DNA of 64,000 nt. It comes from Liolophura sinensis (taxonomy: Eukaryota; Mollusca; Polyplacophora; Chitonida; Chitonidae). This document shows positions 1 through 12,338 of this stretch, one piece after another (the first letter of the stretch is position 1; every line of letters begins with the position of its first letter). A program made the translations under genes and the position numbers. The stretch is from NCBI RefSeq assembly GCF_032854445.1, contig NC_088302.1, positions 41,668,191 to 41,732,190 on the forward strand, in the 5' to 3' direction. A model generated the notes under the pieces. It was given only the letters and a program-made list of their open reading frames with translations. It did no database searches and was not told where the DNA came from.

Positions 1-595
1 ATAACACAATTTTTTTGACGCCATGCATAAAATAGTGCTACCTCACTTGACTACTATACCAAGAACACGGAACATAACACTGACTGCCAAGCAATAAAGT
101 ACAATCACAATAAACCAAAATTAGCACTAAACAAAGGCCTCCAGTGTGAACATGAGCGCACTGAATCATGTGGAAATGTGTCACTATGTTAACGCCCATT
201 TTCATTGCTTATATAAGACAATAAATCAATTACAATCTACACACAATGAAATAAATGGATGATCTTTCGTAATAAGCCGAATCAGTATTTCAGGAGTCTC
301 GCAAGCCGACACAGGTTTGGACGCAGCAAGGTGGAGTTCGCAAACGAATGCAGCTAAAAGGCACGCTAAATATACATCTCTTTTAGTGACATTTGTCGGC
401 TCAATGGCATGGTTAGCAGGTACCATAAAATCGCAGAAGCGTTAGTTTGTAAGAGCCCCCTATTTACCTCGCCAAAACCTGAGAAAAATAGTCCTGAAAG
501 GCTGAATCAGCTCATTCAATGACCAGTTATTACATTCCAGAAAGATCAATGATATTAAAAAAAATTCGAACAGAAAAGCAATAAAAAGTAGTGAC

Positions 596-3499
596 CTGAT
601 GCTTCAAATTCTCCTGGAGTGTTAGCAGAATGAGTTTCAACCCACCCAGATCCATCACCTCCTTACAGAACTCATCTCTGACAGCAAGTTTACTCAGGGT
701 TGAGAACAGTTCACCTAACACTCCCACATCGTGAGTGTAATCTGGGGAAGACAACATAACGTGAAGGTTTATTTATTTATTTATTTATTTATTTACTGGA
801 GGTTTTACGCCCTACTCAAGAATATTTCATTTATACAACAGCGGCCAACATTATGGTGGGTGGACACCAGGCAGAGTTCAGGGAAAATCCACAACCATTT
901 GCAGGTTGCCAACAGACATTCCCATGTACAGCTGGAGAGGAAGACTTGAATTCACAGTAAGTTTATGAGTGAGAGGCTCCTGGGTCACTGCGCTGCGCTG
1001 GCATGTTAACCACCTCTGCCACTGAGGCCCCCTTATGTCTTGTTAGGAGAACCATCTAGCAATTAATGACTATATATGTAATTAAATTTAATCAGCAAGA
1101 GTTTTTGTTGTCCTATATTGACTGTTGTTTCACTCCCTATGATGTCACTGGCATGGCAGACAACAAGCCCTTCACCACTGAGAAACACGTTCACTTCCAC
1201 TGAAAAATTCTTCGCGCTGCCTCATTTGCATGTTATCTCATCTGGCCAACAGTTTAGACCAGTGATGGATTTACCTTCACAATTTTCTTAATTAACATTT
1301 TGCAGAAAATATAGGACCAGAAGGTTTAGCTAGGAGTCAAATGCAACTCAGTTTTGTTTTTAGCTGAACCAAATAAAAAATCCTGAATTTCTTTCAACAG
1401 TATTTCCCTTTAAGAATCAGATGTCTTTATAGGAGAAAAAAAGTAGTTCTGCTGAATGTAACTGCATGACAGACTGACAAATACTTGTGTAATACTTGTA
1501 CCATACTGTGTCAGATTAAAGGACATCTGTAATATGAAATTCAACAGAGATACGATAAGTTATACCAGCATGTTGCATGGGTACAACGCCTGATATTTCA
1601 TTGAGGTGATCATTATTTTCAGGAGCCCAAAGGGAGAGTGGAAATATTGATATTCGAGCGTGTGGGGAAACCCAGAACAATCCTCAGGTTGCTGCAGACC
1701 TTCCCAAGTACGATTGTCGAACGGAGAGGATGCGAGCATGGGCTGGACTTGAACTCACAGCCCTGGATATCACATTCCATTACTACAACTTACCGTTACA
1801 TATATTTAAGATGGTCTTCAGGGCATTTCCTTCTGCCACTATCATTTTTGCATGTTCATGTCCCTTTCCAAATGGAACGCGAATATCATCATCAAATGTC
1901 AGCACCCTTAAAGCAAAACAGATTTCCTTCACCAAAGTGCCTGCTGCTTTGAATTCATCAATCAAACAAACCAATTTTGTAATCAACTTTTCCGTCACAA
2001 ACCCTTGTCTGTTGTTCTCATGTTTGATGCAAAAGAGACGAATAAGTTTCACAGTTGGTTCCAGAGTCTCCACATCATTACGGTATTCGTCCAGAAGTTG
2101 TGTGAAGAGAACTGTACCTCTGATATCCAACACATCTGGCTGTCCATTACATAATGCACAAAGTGCACTTAAACACCGTCTTAACATAACTGGCTCTGAG
2201 CGATACTTTTCACAAGCCTTAAACAAAACTGGGTAAGCCCCGTTGGTCCCTGCTAGACATCTCCTGGACAAGTCAACATCACATTCTGATTCAAATGTTT
2301 TCAGACATGCACAAACATCAGCATTATCTGCCTTTCCACCTTCAAGTAACTTTGACAGTTTTTTTAAAGTAACAATGACAGGATGTTCCACTGGCTGTCC
2401 GTTTAATGTTCCACCTACATACAAGCTTGCATCCTTCACTATATTACTCAGATTTACACCCTGAAATAAAATAATAAAATGTAATTAAGGGGTGACAAAC
2501 AGTACAGACTCTACTTCCTAATGAGTATCGTACGAAACTGGGAATTATAAAATAAATTATAATATGGTAAGATAGCCTCTCTCTACATTCTGTTCTAGAG
2601 TTGGTTTAATTTCTTTATGTGATTGGCCTGTAGTTACATACAAGTACATGTACTGAGCAACCTCTGGGTACAATAAAACAGAGCATCATCAGTGCTATAA
2701 TTGTACACTGAAGTTTGAAAAAAACAGAAAGAAATAACAAAGAAAGAAAAACAAAGAAAGAAAGACAAAGAAACATGTAACAAGTAGCATATCACAATAT
2801 ATTTCTTTTATATCTGATTGGTAATTTATGCCTTACTAAAGAAAGAGAAGAATATTTCACTCATATGGCAGCAGCCAGCATTATGGTGGTAAGAATTTAA
2901 ACAGAGTCTGGGATAAACCCATGACTGACTATTTGCAGGTTACTGGCAGACCTTCCCATGTATGATAGGGAATACAATGGAACACAGTATAACTTATGAA
3001 TAGTTATATGTAGTATGATTTATTTATTTATTTCATTGGTGTCTTACACGCACTCCAAATTATTTCACTAATACAATGGGCGGCCAGCATTATGGTGGGA
3101 GGAACTGGGCAGACCATGGGGGAAATCCATGACCTTCCATAAGGTTGCTGACAGACCTTCCCAACTACAGAGGAGGCCAGCATGAGGTGAACTTGAAATC
3201 ATATCGACAGCTTTGGTGGAAGGTTAACATGAAAACTCCCTCGACCATGGAGACCCCATGTGTAGTATGAATTCCAATTTAATAAACATTAAAATCTGAC
3301 AGTTTAAACTTTCTGAGATCCTGGATTTGTTTAAAATGTGAAAAACTTAGGAAACAATAGGGTACCAATGGTTAGAATGTACCTGAGACTCAAACTGTTT
3401 GATGGCATCCTCTAAAGCCTCTCCTACTTCCATATCAAACTCCTTCATATTTTCTTTGACAACATCGTCAAAGGTTTGCTGAGAGATGTGCTTGGCCAT
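596..3499 (-). CDS. ARMC6: ARMC6 (armadillo repeat-containing protein 6), 3' end beyond window
   Basis: Armadillo-repeat protein of poorly known function. Three coding exons are seen on the minus strand: 3499-3383, 2460-1794 and 741-596, with introns in phase 0 then phase 1. Together they give 310 codons; the family is about 500 aa, so the C-terminal repeats lie to the left. The first exon (39 codons) starts MAKHISQQTFDDVVKENMKE, which matches the family N-terminus, and ends at FESQ, joining to GVNLSNIVKDA. The long exon carries the family signatures GQPDVLD and ALRVLTFDDDIRVPFG. The third carries LAVRDEFCKEVMDLGGL. Each junction has AG acceptors and GT donors. A splice acceptor at 3505-3506 shows an upstream untranslated exon. 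The ATG at 3499 is the first in frame; some relatives have a longer N-terminus. SINE fragments fill both introns. No convincing next exon was found in 1-590. Confidence 0.9.
767..1033 (-). mobile_element. tRNA-headed SINE, near full length
   Basis: This copy lies on the minus strand. Read on plus, a (TTTA)n tail comes first, then the conserved core (tactcaagaatatttca, cagcattatggtgggtgga, caggttgcca), and then the tRNA-like head (gaggccccc end). It is diverged from the younger copies at 12339 and 33150. It lies in an ARMC6 intron. Confidence 0.8.
1620..1775 (-). mobile_element. SINE fragment
   Basis: Shares caggttgctgcagaccttcc and tggacttgaactcacag with the full-length SINE at 12339-12595. 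The tail half is missing or strongly decayed. It abuts the ARMC6 exon donor at 1788-1793, so old SINE sequence comes within about 15 bp of the splice site. Confidence 0.65.
2818..2990 (-). mobile_element. SINE fragment, diverged
   Basis: Diverged copy of the window's main SINE: agaatatttcactcatatgg, cagcattatggtgg and caggttactggcagaccttc are all recognisable. The tRNA head is missing. It lies in ARMC6 intron 1. Confidence 0.65.
3019..3258 (-). mobile_element. tRNA-headed SINE, diverged
   Basis: Begins with (TTTA)n on the plus strand and continues with cattggtgtcttacacg, ggccagcattatggtgggag and ggttgctgacagaccttccc. It ends in a weak gaccatggagacccc head remnant. It lies about 125 bp before the first coding exon's donor, in ARMC6 intron 1. 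Confidence 0.7.
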
Positions 3500-3504
3500 T
3501 ATGT

Positions 3505-5271
3505 CTGAAATATAAGAATTGTCATAAATCTCATTAGAGTTGCATGATCCATCCTACATGTATCTAGGATATACAAGTAAGATCTTGATTTATTTCAGAC
3601 ATGAACAAAAGTTCAGGTGAGTCCAATATATGCTCAAACAAATATATCCATATGTGCATCCAAAAAAAAACAATAATTACACATGCAAAACAACTAAATG
3701 TAGAGTTTTCCTCCAAGACACTAAGTCACAGACCTATACAGTTATAGTGGACACTGAGAGAATCAAACCTGGTTACCATTCTAACAGTGGTAATGGATAA
3801 ATGTGATACAAATCACATCGCCACCTCTCTAAGTACATTTATGTAACCACCAAAAATTATAACACCATATCCAAGCTACTGGAGATATAGCCTGAAGATC
3901 AATACAGGAAGACATACGAACAGATCAACACTTATACGATTTCAACATGATGTACTGCTGTTTTAGATTGGATGTTGAGGCCAAACAAAAATATCAGATA
4001 ACTGAGTCAGACTGCATAACTATACTAATGAGGTTCTATCCGTAAAATCCTACTCTATCTTAGCACATCATCTATTGTTGTGATTGTCGTCTGCATCAGG
4101 GGTTACATGTACATATTGTTTGTGGGTAGGCCTAGTTGTCTTAGTTATCATAGTTGACTGTTACAACAGATTTAACCTTTGAAGGAATTACCAAAAAAGC
4201 AATGAGGTGGATTTTTTTTTTTAAATGATTTATAATTCCTAAAATATTTCAGCATATTTCAGCAAGAGTTTTACATTACAGATGAGAATGTTACAATAAA
4301 TGTATACTTAGGTTCAGTCAGAGTGGTCTGAGAAGCCGATGGCATGAGATGGTAAGATTTTTTATGATGCTCAAAGTGACCCACTGTACTGACAATCTCA
4401 ACAAATTTGACAAAGGCAGGTAACTGCATCTGATTTGAATGAAGAGCACTCCGAAGTTAGTTTGAGTCATCCTTGGCCGCACAAAATTTTGGCCTAACCT
4501 GAAGACAGAGCAATCTCTGCTTTTCACCTGGTATGCTTAAATATGAGCCACTATTGAGATTAATGGAAAATGCCGTGAACTGCAATACAAAGCAAGACGT
4601 GATGATCACCAAGAGTGCTGCTTCAGTACGTGTTACTGTACTTCATAATTTCTAATGCTTTGCCAACTTGGCATCGTCACAGAGTTCCCTTAGATTTAGA
4701 GGGGAAAAGAAAAACATTTGTTACCGCCCGTAAAGATAAATCGATGCATAAAACAATAGAATACCAAAAGGGTACCGTTAAAACCACTTGTAAATCACCT
4801 GAGAGAATTTCTGAGACTCTATCTCAGTCACATCAATGATTCAGAAGTTCACGATCAAGCACGTTTCCAAGCTAAACATGTTTGAGCAAGCCGCACAACA
4901 TCTAAACCGGACATTACAACACCGTCATTTAGTTCTCTGCAAAGCTGATAAATTGTAATGCATTCATTGAAGTACAACTGTCTGATGGCAAAACTAGTTA
5001 CTTTTTCAGACGGGTTGTTCTCACATCATTGTTCATTTTGAAGCATTAACAAAAGTACATGTGAAAATGATTGCGGAGTGATATTGACATCCTTGTGATA
5101 CCTAATAAAATTTTACCCTAATCGTCTCAAGTTATGGCGCTTGAACATAGTTGGTAAAAGGGCAGACCAAATGCTTGATATAGGGTATTATTCACCTGAG
5201 AATTATTACACACGTTTTCATCGTTTTCATCAGCTGGCGTAATCTTGATATTTGCCAGCACAAGGAGGAGG
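3505..5271. promoter_or_regulatory. Head-to-head ARMC6/DDX1 intergenic region
   Basis: The start codons of ARMC6 (minus) and DDX1 (plus) are 1.77 kb apart. This stretch must hold both promoters and at least one untranslated ARMC6 exon, because an acceptor precedes the ARMC6 coding exon. I see no TATA box at a convincing position and cannot place either transcription start. No extra gene was recognised. Confidence 0.5.
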
Positions 5272-5311
5272 ATGACGGCCTTTGAAGAGATGGGAGTTAT
5301 GCCAGAAATTG
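5272..5311 (+). CDS. DDX1: DDX1 coding exon 1
   Basis: Forty bases encoding [13 protein letters not shown] plus the first base of a glycine codon. They are followed directly by the donor GTACAG. If unspliced, the frame closes at a TAG a few codons later. The context ggaggATGa and the match to the vertebrate DDX1 N-terminus fix this as the start. Confidence 0.92.
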
Positions 5312-7705
5312 GTACAGCAGTTTAGTCACCATTGACATGTAGTTCTGTTAGTTGGAATTTGGCTCAGTCGTTTTGTGATAGATAAAAGTGAATGTCGTGG
5401 AGGTTTAACGCAGAATTAAACATGACGACAATTGGGTATCCAATAAGTCCGTGGCTGTTATTAAATTTTGCAATCTGAGACGTATAAAGTATAAACATTA
5501 AATTTACATTTCTGAGTTCAAGGTTTCATGTTGGGTCTTGAAGCGAAATGAATTCTAAGAATCTGTTAACACTGCATATATATATTGGCCGCAACTGCTG
5601 CATTCTGCAACGTACGCACCGTAGTCACCCAGGTCTATCAGCATTTGACTATGTTCGTTTTTTGGATGTTTCACTGACGCTCGCATAGTCACGGGTTGCT
5701 GCCATTCACCCCTGAAGGATACTCAGTAAAACTGAGGAAAGCAGCCGATTACTAACTTTTACTCCTCAGCCTGTCCAGTTACTCCTTTACAATGTTTAGT
5801 GTCTTAGGCCCTTAGACTGTTAAAATCCTGAGTTGTCGAACACCCTAAAGGTAAATATTCATTCATACATCATCAATTTGATCTTCTTCACTCGCTTGAG
5901 TTTCAGTAAGATAGCGTCCTGTGTTCCTGGGTCATGTGTTCCTACCGTTTGCAGTCATGGGGTTGTGTAACAAGGATAATCATGTATCTAACATCATAAC
6001 AGACCAATGACAGAGGCCATTTTGGGAACTTGAAATCAGCGAAGAGGTTGAACATGATGAAATATGGATGGATACAGTCAAAACTGTTGTATGCGGCCAG
6101 TGATGGGACATGTAAAAAGTGGCCGCATATGACAGTTGGCCACATAAGACAGGTTGTGAAGACCAAGCCAAATCACGAACGAATTAAGTTTCGGGAAATC
6201 TACACATGTAGGCCTACATAATAATCTTATACATAATTGTTTAAGCACTAATCTGGTCAGCTACATCATAGAAATATAACAATTGTAGTAAAATAATAAC
6301 TCAATAATTTCAAGTTTTGTGGGGTAGACCAATGGATTTCACACATTTAACAGCCAATTACAGAAAGGGTTTCAGGTGAGGGCATGCATGACAGGAGAAC
6401 TTTCTTCCCGTCATTGTCAAGCCCCAAAAAACCATGTGCTAGTTTGGCCTACGTAGCTATAAATGACTATTCTAACAAAGTTTTGGACTGTAAATGGCAG
6501 ACTGCTGAGATGTTTAATCATATTTGCCATTACCGGTGAAACAACAACAACAACATGTACACGTGAAGGAAGATCAATTTCTCCATGTGTTCGGTACATG
6601 CAGTATTTGCAATGAAAACACATGCAATGAAAACACAGCACCATTTGCCTGCAAAGATAATGGCCAAGCAAGCCAGATAATTTGTCAAAGAGACCATTCA
6701 TGGGAGGAACCACAGGAGGTCAGATTATATCCGATTATATCCGAGTCTGCCCGCTGTTTATGACATTCATAGCGCAGACCTCAGCATGGAGCTAATCCAG
6801 TGCCACAGTGTAGGGGTGTCCGGACAATAGCCAGCTAGGCCTGATTGAAGAACAGTAGAGTTCACTGCTATTGACCAATAATGTTCACACTTCATTTCTC
6901 ATCACAAAGTGGCAGGTTGTAACTTTTAATCACTACAAAAACTATTGAAGTCGGATGGTCACCATTTTGAAATTTTTGAATGTCCGATGTGGCAGTTATC
7001 AAAAGGCTTACTGTTGAAAATCTCGGACGCCCAGGACAGGCTGATATGGAATTTGGTGGCAAAATATGTTGGCCACTGGACGTGTTGGACAGGTGCCTGC
7101 ATATTACAGGTCGTTTAACATGGAAAATTGTTTGGTCGCGGCAGAGAGTGGCCACTTACGGCAGGTGGATGCTGATTACAGGTAGCCGAAGGTACAGGTT
7201 TGACTGTATATACTTTTGGGATGATCGACAGGTTAGAATTTTAACAGTGTGGTGGTCTAAGATCATACGCTTTGTATTAAAGGAGTAACTTGAAAGGCTG
7301 AGAAGGTTGATACTAATCGCTTGTTTCCGAAATTTTACTGAGTGTCCTTCAGGGGTGAATGTCAGCAAGCCATTACTATGCGCTTGCAAGTGCATCCTAA
7401 AAAAAGGGAACGTAGTCAAAAGGCCAAAATGCTACAAAGTTCAATGCTGAATATTCGTTCCTGCACTTTTCAATTTAGCATGGGTATGCTTTAATCTGTG
7501 CTTCACATGAAGGAGATACACTGGGGAAGCCTGCTCCCTAATCATGACCATTGTAACTTGAAAGAAACTGAAATCTTACTCGCTCTGCTGACATAAACAC
7601 TTAAAGTAGTGTCGTCATTTGCACTAGGGAACTTCTGTTCATGGTAACAGGATGCACCAGTGGCAAAAAAAGCATTATAATCAAATGATTTATAAATCAT
7701 GATAT

Positions 7706-7761
<56 letters not shown>

Positions 7762-9951
7762 TCTGCTGACTGCATTTCCATTTATTTCACAGGCAAAGCT
7801 TTAGAAGAAATGGGCTGGTTGTTGCCAACAGATGTTCAGGCCGAGGCCATTCCTATGATCCTGGGTGGCGGAGATGTCTTAATGGCAGCAGAAACGGGAA
7901 GTGGCAAAACTGGTGCGTTCTGTGTTCCCATTCTCCAGATAGTCCATGAAACTCTGAGGGATATTAGAGAAGGTAAAGGTGGGAAGATATCCCAGAGAGC
8001 CACTACCAGTGCCAAGTGGAAGATGAGTGTGTATGATCGAGGAGATGCATTGGCCATTGATCCAGAAGGGCTTCTTTGTCAAGCTCGGGATGCAGGTGAC
8101 TGGCATGGAACAAGAAGCAACAAAGCGGTTGTCGGAGAGGGGAAGTATTTCTATGAAGCTACTGTCACAGACGAAGGACTGTGCAGGCTGGGATGGTCCA
8201 CTGATAAAGCTACTCTGAATCTAGGAATTGATAAATTTGGGTGGGGATTTGGTGGAACTGGTAAGAAGTCTCATGGAAAGCAGTTTGATTCTTATGGCGA
8301 ACCTTTTGGAATGAATGATGTAATGGGATGTTACCTTGACCTTGATAACGGCATGATCAAATGGTCCAAGAATGGAGTTGACCTGGGAAATGCGTACACA
8401 ATACCGGCGCAATTGAGAAATGAAAAGTTCTATGCCGCTGTGGTGCTTAAGAATGCTGAAATGAAGTTTAACTTTGGAGACAGTCCCTTCAAGTATCCAC
8501 CTACAGGGGGCTATATCGGATTGTCCAAGGCAAACCCCAGTTGCGTGGTGGATTCCAGAATCGTTGGTTCTGGATCCTCTGCTGCGAATTCTAAACCGGC
8601 ACCTAATGCCCCTCAGGCTATTATCATAGAACCTTCAAGAGAACTTGCCGAGCAAACCCTGACCCAGTTACAGAAGTTCAAAACACACGTCACAAACCCA
8701 ACAGTGAGTGAATTACTGATCATTGGAGGTGTGAGTTCCAGAGAGCAGACAGACGCCTTGATGAAAGGTGTGGACATCGTAGTGGGCACTCCAGGTCGTC
8801 TGGAAGATCTTATCTCTACAGGTCAGCTAGCGCTACATCAGGTCCGATTTTTCGTTCTGGACGAGGCTGATGGACTGTTACAGCAGGGCTACAGCCCGTT
8901 GATAGATCGCCTGCACAAACAGATCCCTAAAGTTACCAACGACGGTAAGAGGCTTCAGATGATTGTCTGCAGTGCCACGCTGCACTCCTTTGACGTGAAG
9001 AAGATGGCTGAGCGACTAATGTACTTCCCCACGTGGATTGACCTGAAAGGTCAGGATGCGGTGCCCGAGACGGTGCATCACGTTGTTTGCATGGTGGAAC
9101 CCAAAGAGGATACATCCTGGATGAATCTGAGGCAACACGTGACAACGGATGGAGTTCATCTGAAGGACAGGCTACAGCCAGGTTCTAACCATGCGGAAAC
9201 CCTGTCAGAAGCTGTGAAGATCCTCAAGGGAGAGTACACTCTGAAGGCCATAGATGAACACAAAATGGAGAAAGCCCTCATATTTTGCCGGACAAAGCTT
9301 GATTGTGACAACTTGGAGAAGTATATGGTGGAAAGGAACAAGAGTAACTATACCTGCGTTTGCCTCCACGGTGATCGCAAACCTCAGGAACGTAAAGCCA
9401 ATCTTCAAAAATTTAAGGACGGCAAAGTTCGTTTTTTGATTTGCACTGATGTGGCTGCCCGCGGCATCGATATTACAGGCCTCCCCAATGTAATCAACGT
9501 CACCCTGCCAGACGAAAAACAGAACTACATCCATCGCATTGGTCGCGTTGGCCGAGCTGAGAGGATGGGTTTGGCAATCTCACTGGTGGCCAGCGTGAAG
9601 GAAAAGGTTTGGTATCACTCCAACTGCAACAACCGAGGCAGAGGATGCTACAACACGGACTTGACAGATTACGGAGGATGTTGTATCTGGTACAACGAGC
9701 CACAGTTGCTCAATGAAATCCAAGACCATCTTGACATCACTATCGATAAGGTTGCACCAGATATGAAGGTTCCAGTCAATGAGTTTGACGGCAAGGTGGT
9801 GTACGGGGAGAAGCGGAAAGTAGGCGGCAGCTTGTATAAAGGTCACGTTGAGTTTTTGGCGCCAGCCGTTAGTGATTTGGCCCAACTGGAGAAGCGCGCA
9901 CAATCTTCCTTCATCAACCTGAAATACAGGAAGCCATTTGCTGCTCGTTGA
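5272..9951 (+). CDS. DDX1: DDX1, DEAD-box RNA helicase with SPRY insert
   Basis: ATP-dependent RNA helicase. In animals DDX1 acts in RNA 3'-end processing, with the tRNA ligase complex, and at double-strand breaks. There are two coding exons: 5272-5311 and 7793-9951. The junction is phase 1 (ATTG|GTACAG ... TTTCACAG|GCAAAG) and gives 732 aa, against about 740 in vertebrates. Exon 1 reads [14 protein letters not shown], the family N-terminus. Exon 2 continues [13 protein letters not shown]. Motifs in order: Walker [10 protein letters not shown] (residues 45-53), a SPRY domain (roughly 90-270) inserted between motifs I and Ia as is typical of DDX1, [19 protein letters not shown] (about 365), SAT, then in the C-terminal lobe [14 protein letters not shown] and [13 protein letters not shown]. 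An in-frame ATG at 7699 lies inside a CA/TA microsatellite and is not the start. It is odd that all but 13 codons sit in one exon; vertebrate DDX1 has many introns. Confidence 0.95.
5583..7440. mobile_element. Foldback (long inverted repeat) element in DDX1 intron 1
   Basis: The left arm (about 5630-5860) and right arm (about 7215-7440) are inverted copies of each other. For example gccattcacccctgaagga at about 5701 pairs with tccttcaggggtgaatgtca at about 7344. gactgttaaaatcctgag on the left pairs with the inverse of gaattttaacagtgtgg on the right. Arms are about 200 bp and roughly 75% similar by eye. The interior carries degenerate short repeats built on gacaggt and ggccgc (6100-6160 and 7030-7230). 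No transposase frame is visible, so it is a non-autonomous element. Outer ends are approximate. Confidence 0.65.
7706..7762. repeat. (CA)n(TA)n microsatellite next to the DDX1 acceptor
   Basis: A CA run of about 20 units with a few interruptions is followed by seven TA units. It ends about 28 bp before the 3' splice site at 7791-7792. The remaining ttctgctgactgcatttcc must supply branch point and pyrimidine tract. Confidence 0.9.
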
Positions 9952-11209
9952 TGAACTGATTTTCTTTTTGAATGAAACATTCGTAAGTTGACCGACTTCA
10001 CATGTGTTTCGTCATGTCAGAATTATGCTTTATATGCCACAGGGAAAAAGTCTTCTGCAATAATTTGGCCAGTAAATTAATGTTATGTAAGCTATTGTCA
10101 GTTGCGTTAAGACCTTTGAAAGGAACTGATTTACAGCTAGGGGCAAGTTGTAGTTTTTTTGGTTCGCATTTAAAGTCTGCAGAAGGAATAATTGGAATCC
10201 TTTCTAAGTATATGATTCACACAGCAGTGCTATTTTTTTGTTTGACATTTTATGAAATACAATTTATGCCTAACACGCGTTCAGAAAAAGTTCGGTTTGA
10301 CGTGTTGACTTGTAAGAAATTGTCTCTTGGCAGAAGCAAATCTGTGTCTGTTATGTAGTTGCTTGCTTGGTTGGGTTTTGTATATAAAGGCTGCTTTCAA
10401 CGTTAAAGTCATCTCAAGATGACGGTGTCTCCATGTAGAATGCCTGCCCCAATGCCGACACCAAGTATAACGCACCATGCATGCATTCAGTGAATGTCCC
10501 ATTATGCCTTTATATAAACTGCCAAACTAATATTTGGTAATGACGCGATCGAATATTAACTAATTTGATTATTTTTTTACCTTCGGAAAAGGCCTGGGTA
10601 CAGATTGCGCATGTAGTGATGTAAATTTAAATGTGGATTGAACTCAAAAATCCAACTTAAACTCTTAACAAAACACCAATGTGAGAATAATATGGAGGGA
10701 TGCCATTCAGCTTTAATCCGTCTGTGAGTTCTCTTCTGATATATACATGTGAACATGTTAAAATATATGTAAATCACACATCAGTGGGGTGGAGAGGCAA
10801 TTTCAAGGCAATGCAGCACAAGCAATTCAGGCCTAAGCTGTGTTGGATATATTGTTTATTCCTCTGTATGTCATGACGTTTTGTTACGGAAACTGGTCAT
10901 TTCAGCTTGAACCCGGGTCACCATGCATTAATCCACAAAATGCAACCCACTTTTCAGCTTAGACTTGGATCACCATAAATTCACAAAAGGCACCCTACTA
11001 TTCAGGCTGGAACCACGCAAATAAATGAATAAATCAATACGTAGCCTGTTCATGAGGGCGTACATATTAAAAATAGCTAAGAAGAGACGACTTTAACACA
11101 CAATGAAAGATGAAATCGTTTTTTAGCACAATGATAGAATATGTAGGTCTGAGTGATTTAGTGATGTTCACCTCATGCTGATATGCATGAGGGTTTACCA
11201 TGGTTCAGG
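9952..11209. other. DDX1 3' flank, no gene seen
   Basis: Probable DDX1 3' UTR followed by intergenic sequence. No clear AATAAA close to the stop was found. A short diverged tandem repeat of about 60 bp occurs at about 10900-11020 (cagcttgaacccgggtcacc / cagcttagacttggatcacc). Nothing else was recognised. Confidence 0.5.
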
Positions 11210-11398
11210 GATGCGTCCGTGGCCGAGGCGGTCAGCACGCCAGCACGGAGAAAGAATTGGTCGCTGTTCAAGTCCAGTTCTTGCTACCTTCCTCTACTTC
11301 CGGGCTCTGCATGGTTTTCCCCCATCATAATGCTGGCTGTTGTATAAGCGAAATATTCTTGAGTACGAGGTAAATAATGAAATACATAAATAAATACA
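11210..11398 (+). mobile_element. tRNA-headed SINE, plus orientation
   Basis: Head first: tccgtggccgaggcggtcag (A-box region) and tgttcaagtccagt (B-box like). Then come the core ataatgctggctgttgtata and agcgaaatattcttgagtac, and a tail with tacataaataaataca. The head and B box support polymerase III origin from a tRNA. Confidence 0.8.
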
Positions 11399-12338
11399 GT
11401 ACTTAAGAATTGTTTATTGTCTGGTAATAGTGGAAAGCGTGTGGTGGGAGTATGGCCTCTAAATAATTAAAGTGGAAGACGGGCCAAGGTATCTTTGCCT
11501 TCCACCCAATCAATGAACCTCGAACAATTAGAAAAAATAAGGGATGTAGCAAGGAGTCCTGCAGTAGGCAAAATGATTTCAGTTTTGGAAATCTCGTCTG
11601 TATATACGAGTACATTGTGGGATTAATGCATATGCGATTTCTTATTTTACTGAACGGATTAGAAGGTATCCTGGGCCACGAGGGATTAAAGATTAAACTT
11701 GGAACAGAGACGGTCACATGTGGCATCGGTACTTACAGCTCGTGTTTCGGAAACTATTCCCGTGTAAGCCTCAGTTACATGCGTTTACACGTCGATCAGT
11801 AAAGCTGACGTTTGATTCACATATAGCAAACTCGCATTCACTTATAACATCGGGAATTAGTAAGCGTCTGAACAAACACCTGCCGTTTTGTATTTACATA
11901 GATGAAAACGGTTGACAAAACCCAGCCGTTCTAACTTAGGCCACCAAAATTGACGGATTTGAGAAAGACGTTCTAAATGGAACCATCTTATGGATTAGGT
12001 CACCTTTTTATCTGTAAAAACGCAGAACGGAAACTGCCGATTTTTCATCAGTGTAACCACAGCTTTAAATGTATTATGACTTGCAATAGATAGGCCTATG
12101 CACTGTCATCATTTTACTCCACGGAGTGCCTCTCAGGCCATTTCGGGTTCCAGAGCTTCGGCGGCGTGGGATCCTCGCCCCTGGGGCCTTGAACAATTCC
12201 TAAAAAAAAAAACAAGGGATGCTCAGATAAAGATGAAACAAGTCATGCAGTGGGTCAATAATTTCGGCTTGGTAAAATCTTCATGTACTTGTGTATTGGG
12301 GGCCAGGTGCATATGCGATTTTTCATTTTACTGAACGA

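Larger units (their letters stand above)
742..1793. other. ARMC6 intron 2 with SINE fragments
   Basis: Intron between the second and third coding exons of ARMC6. It contains a nearly full-length SINE at about 767-1033 and a partial one at about 1620-1775. Nothing else was recognised. Confidence 0.7.
5312..7792 (+). other. DDX1 intron 1
   Basis: 2481-bp intron, GT..AG. It is mostly taken up by a foldback element (about 5583-7440) and ends with a CA/TA microsatellite 30 bp before the acceptor. Short open frames inside it on both strands look like chance. Confidence 0.85.

Noticed and set aside
226-426. Possible further ARMC6 exon (66-codon minus-strand frame)
   Set aside because: No similarity to the expected next ARMC6 segment after LKHQ and no convincing acceptor. 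Left unannotated.
7699-7792. ATG-initiated extension of the DDX1 exon reading [12 protein letters not shown]
   Set aside because: It is translated CA/TA microsatellite plus pyrimidine tract. The true N-terminus is the 40-nt exon at 5272, which matches the family.
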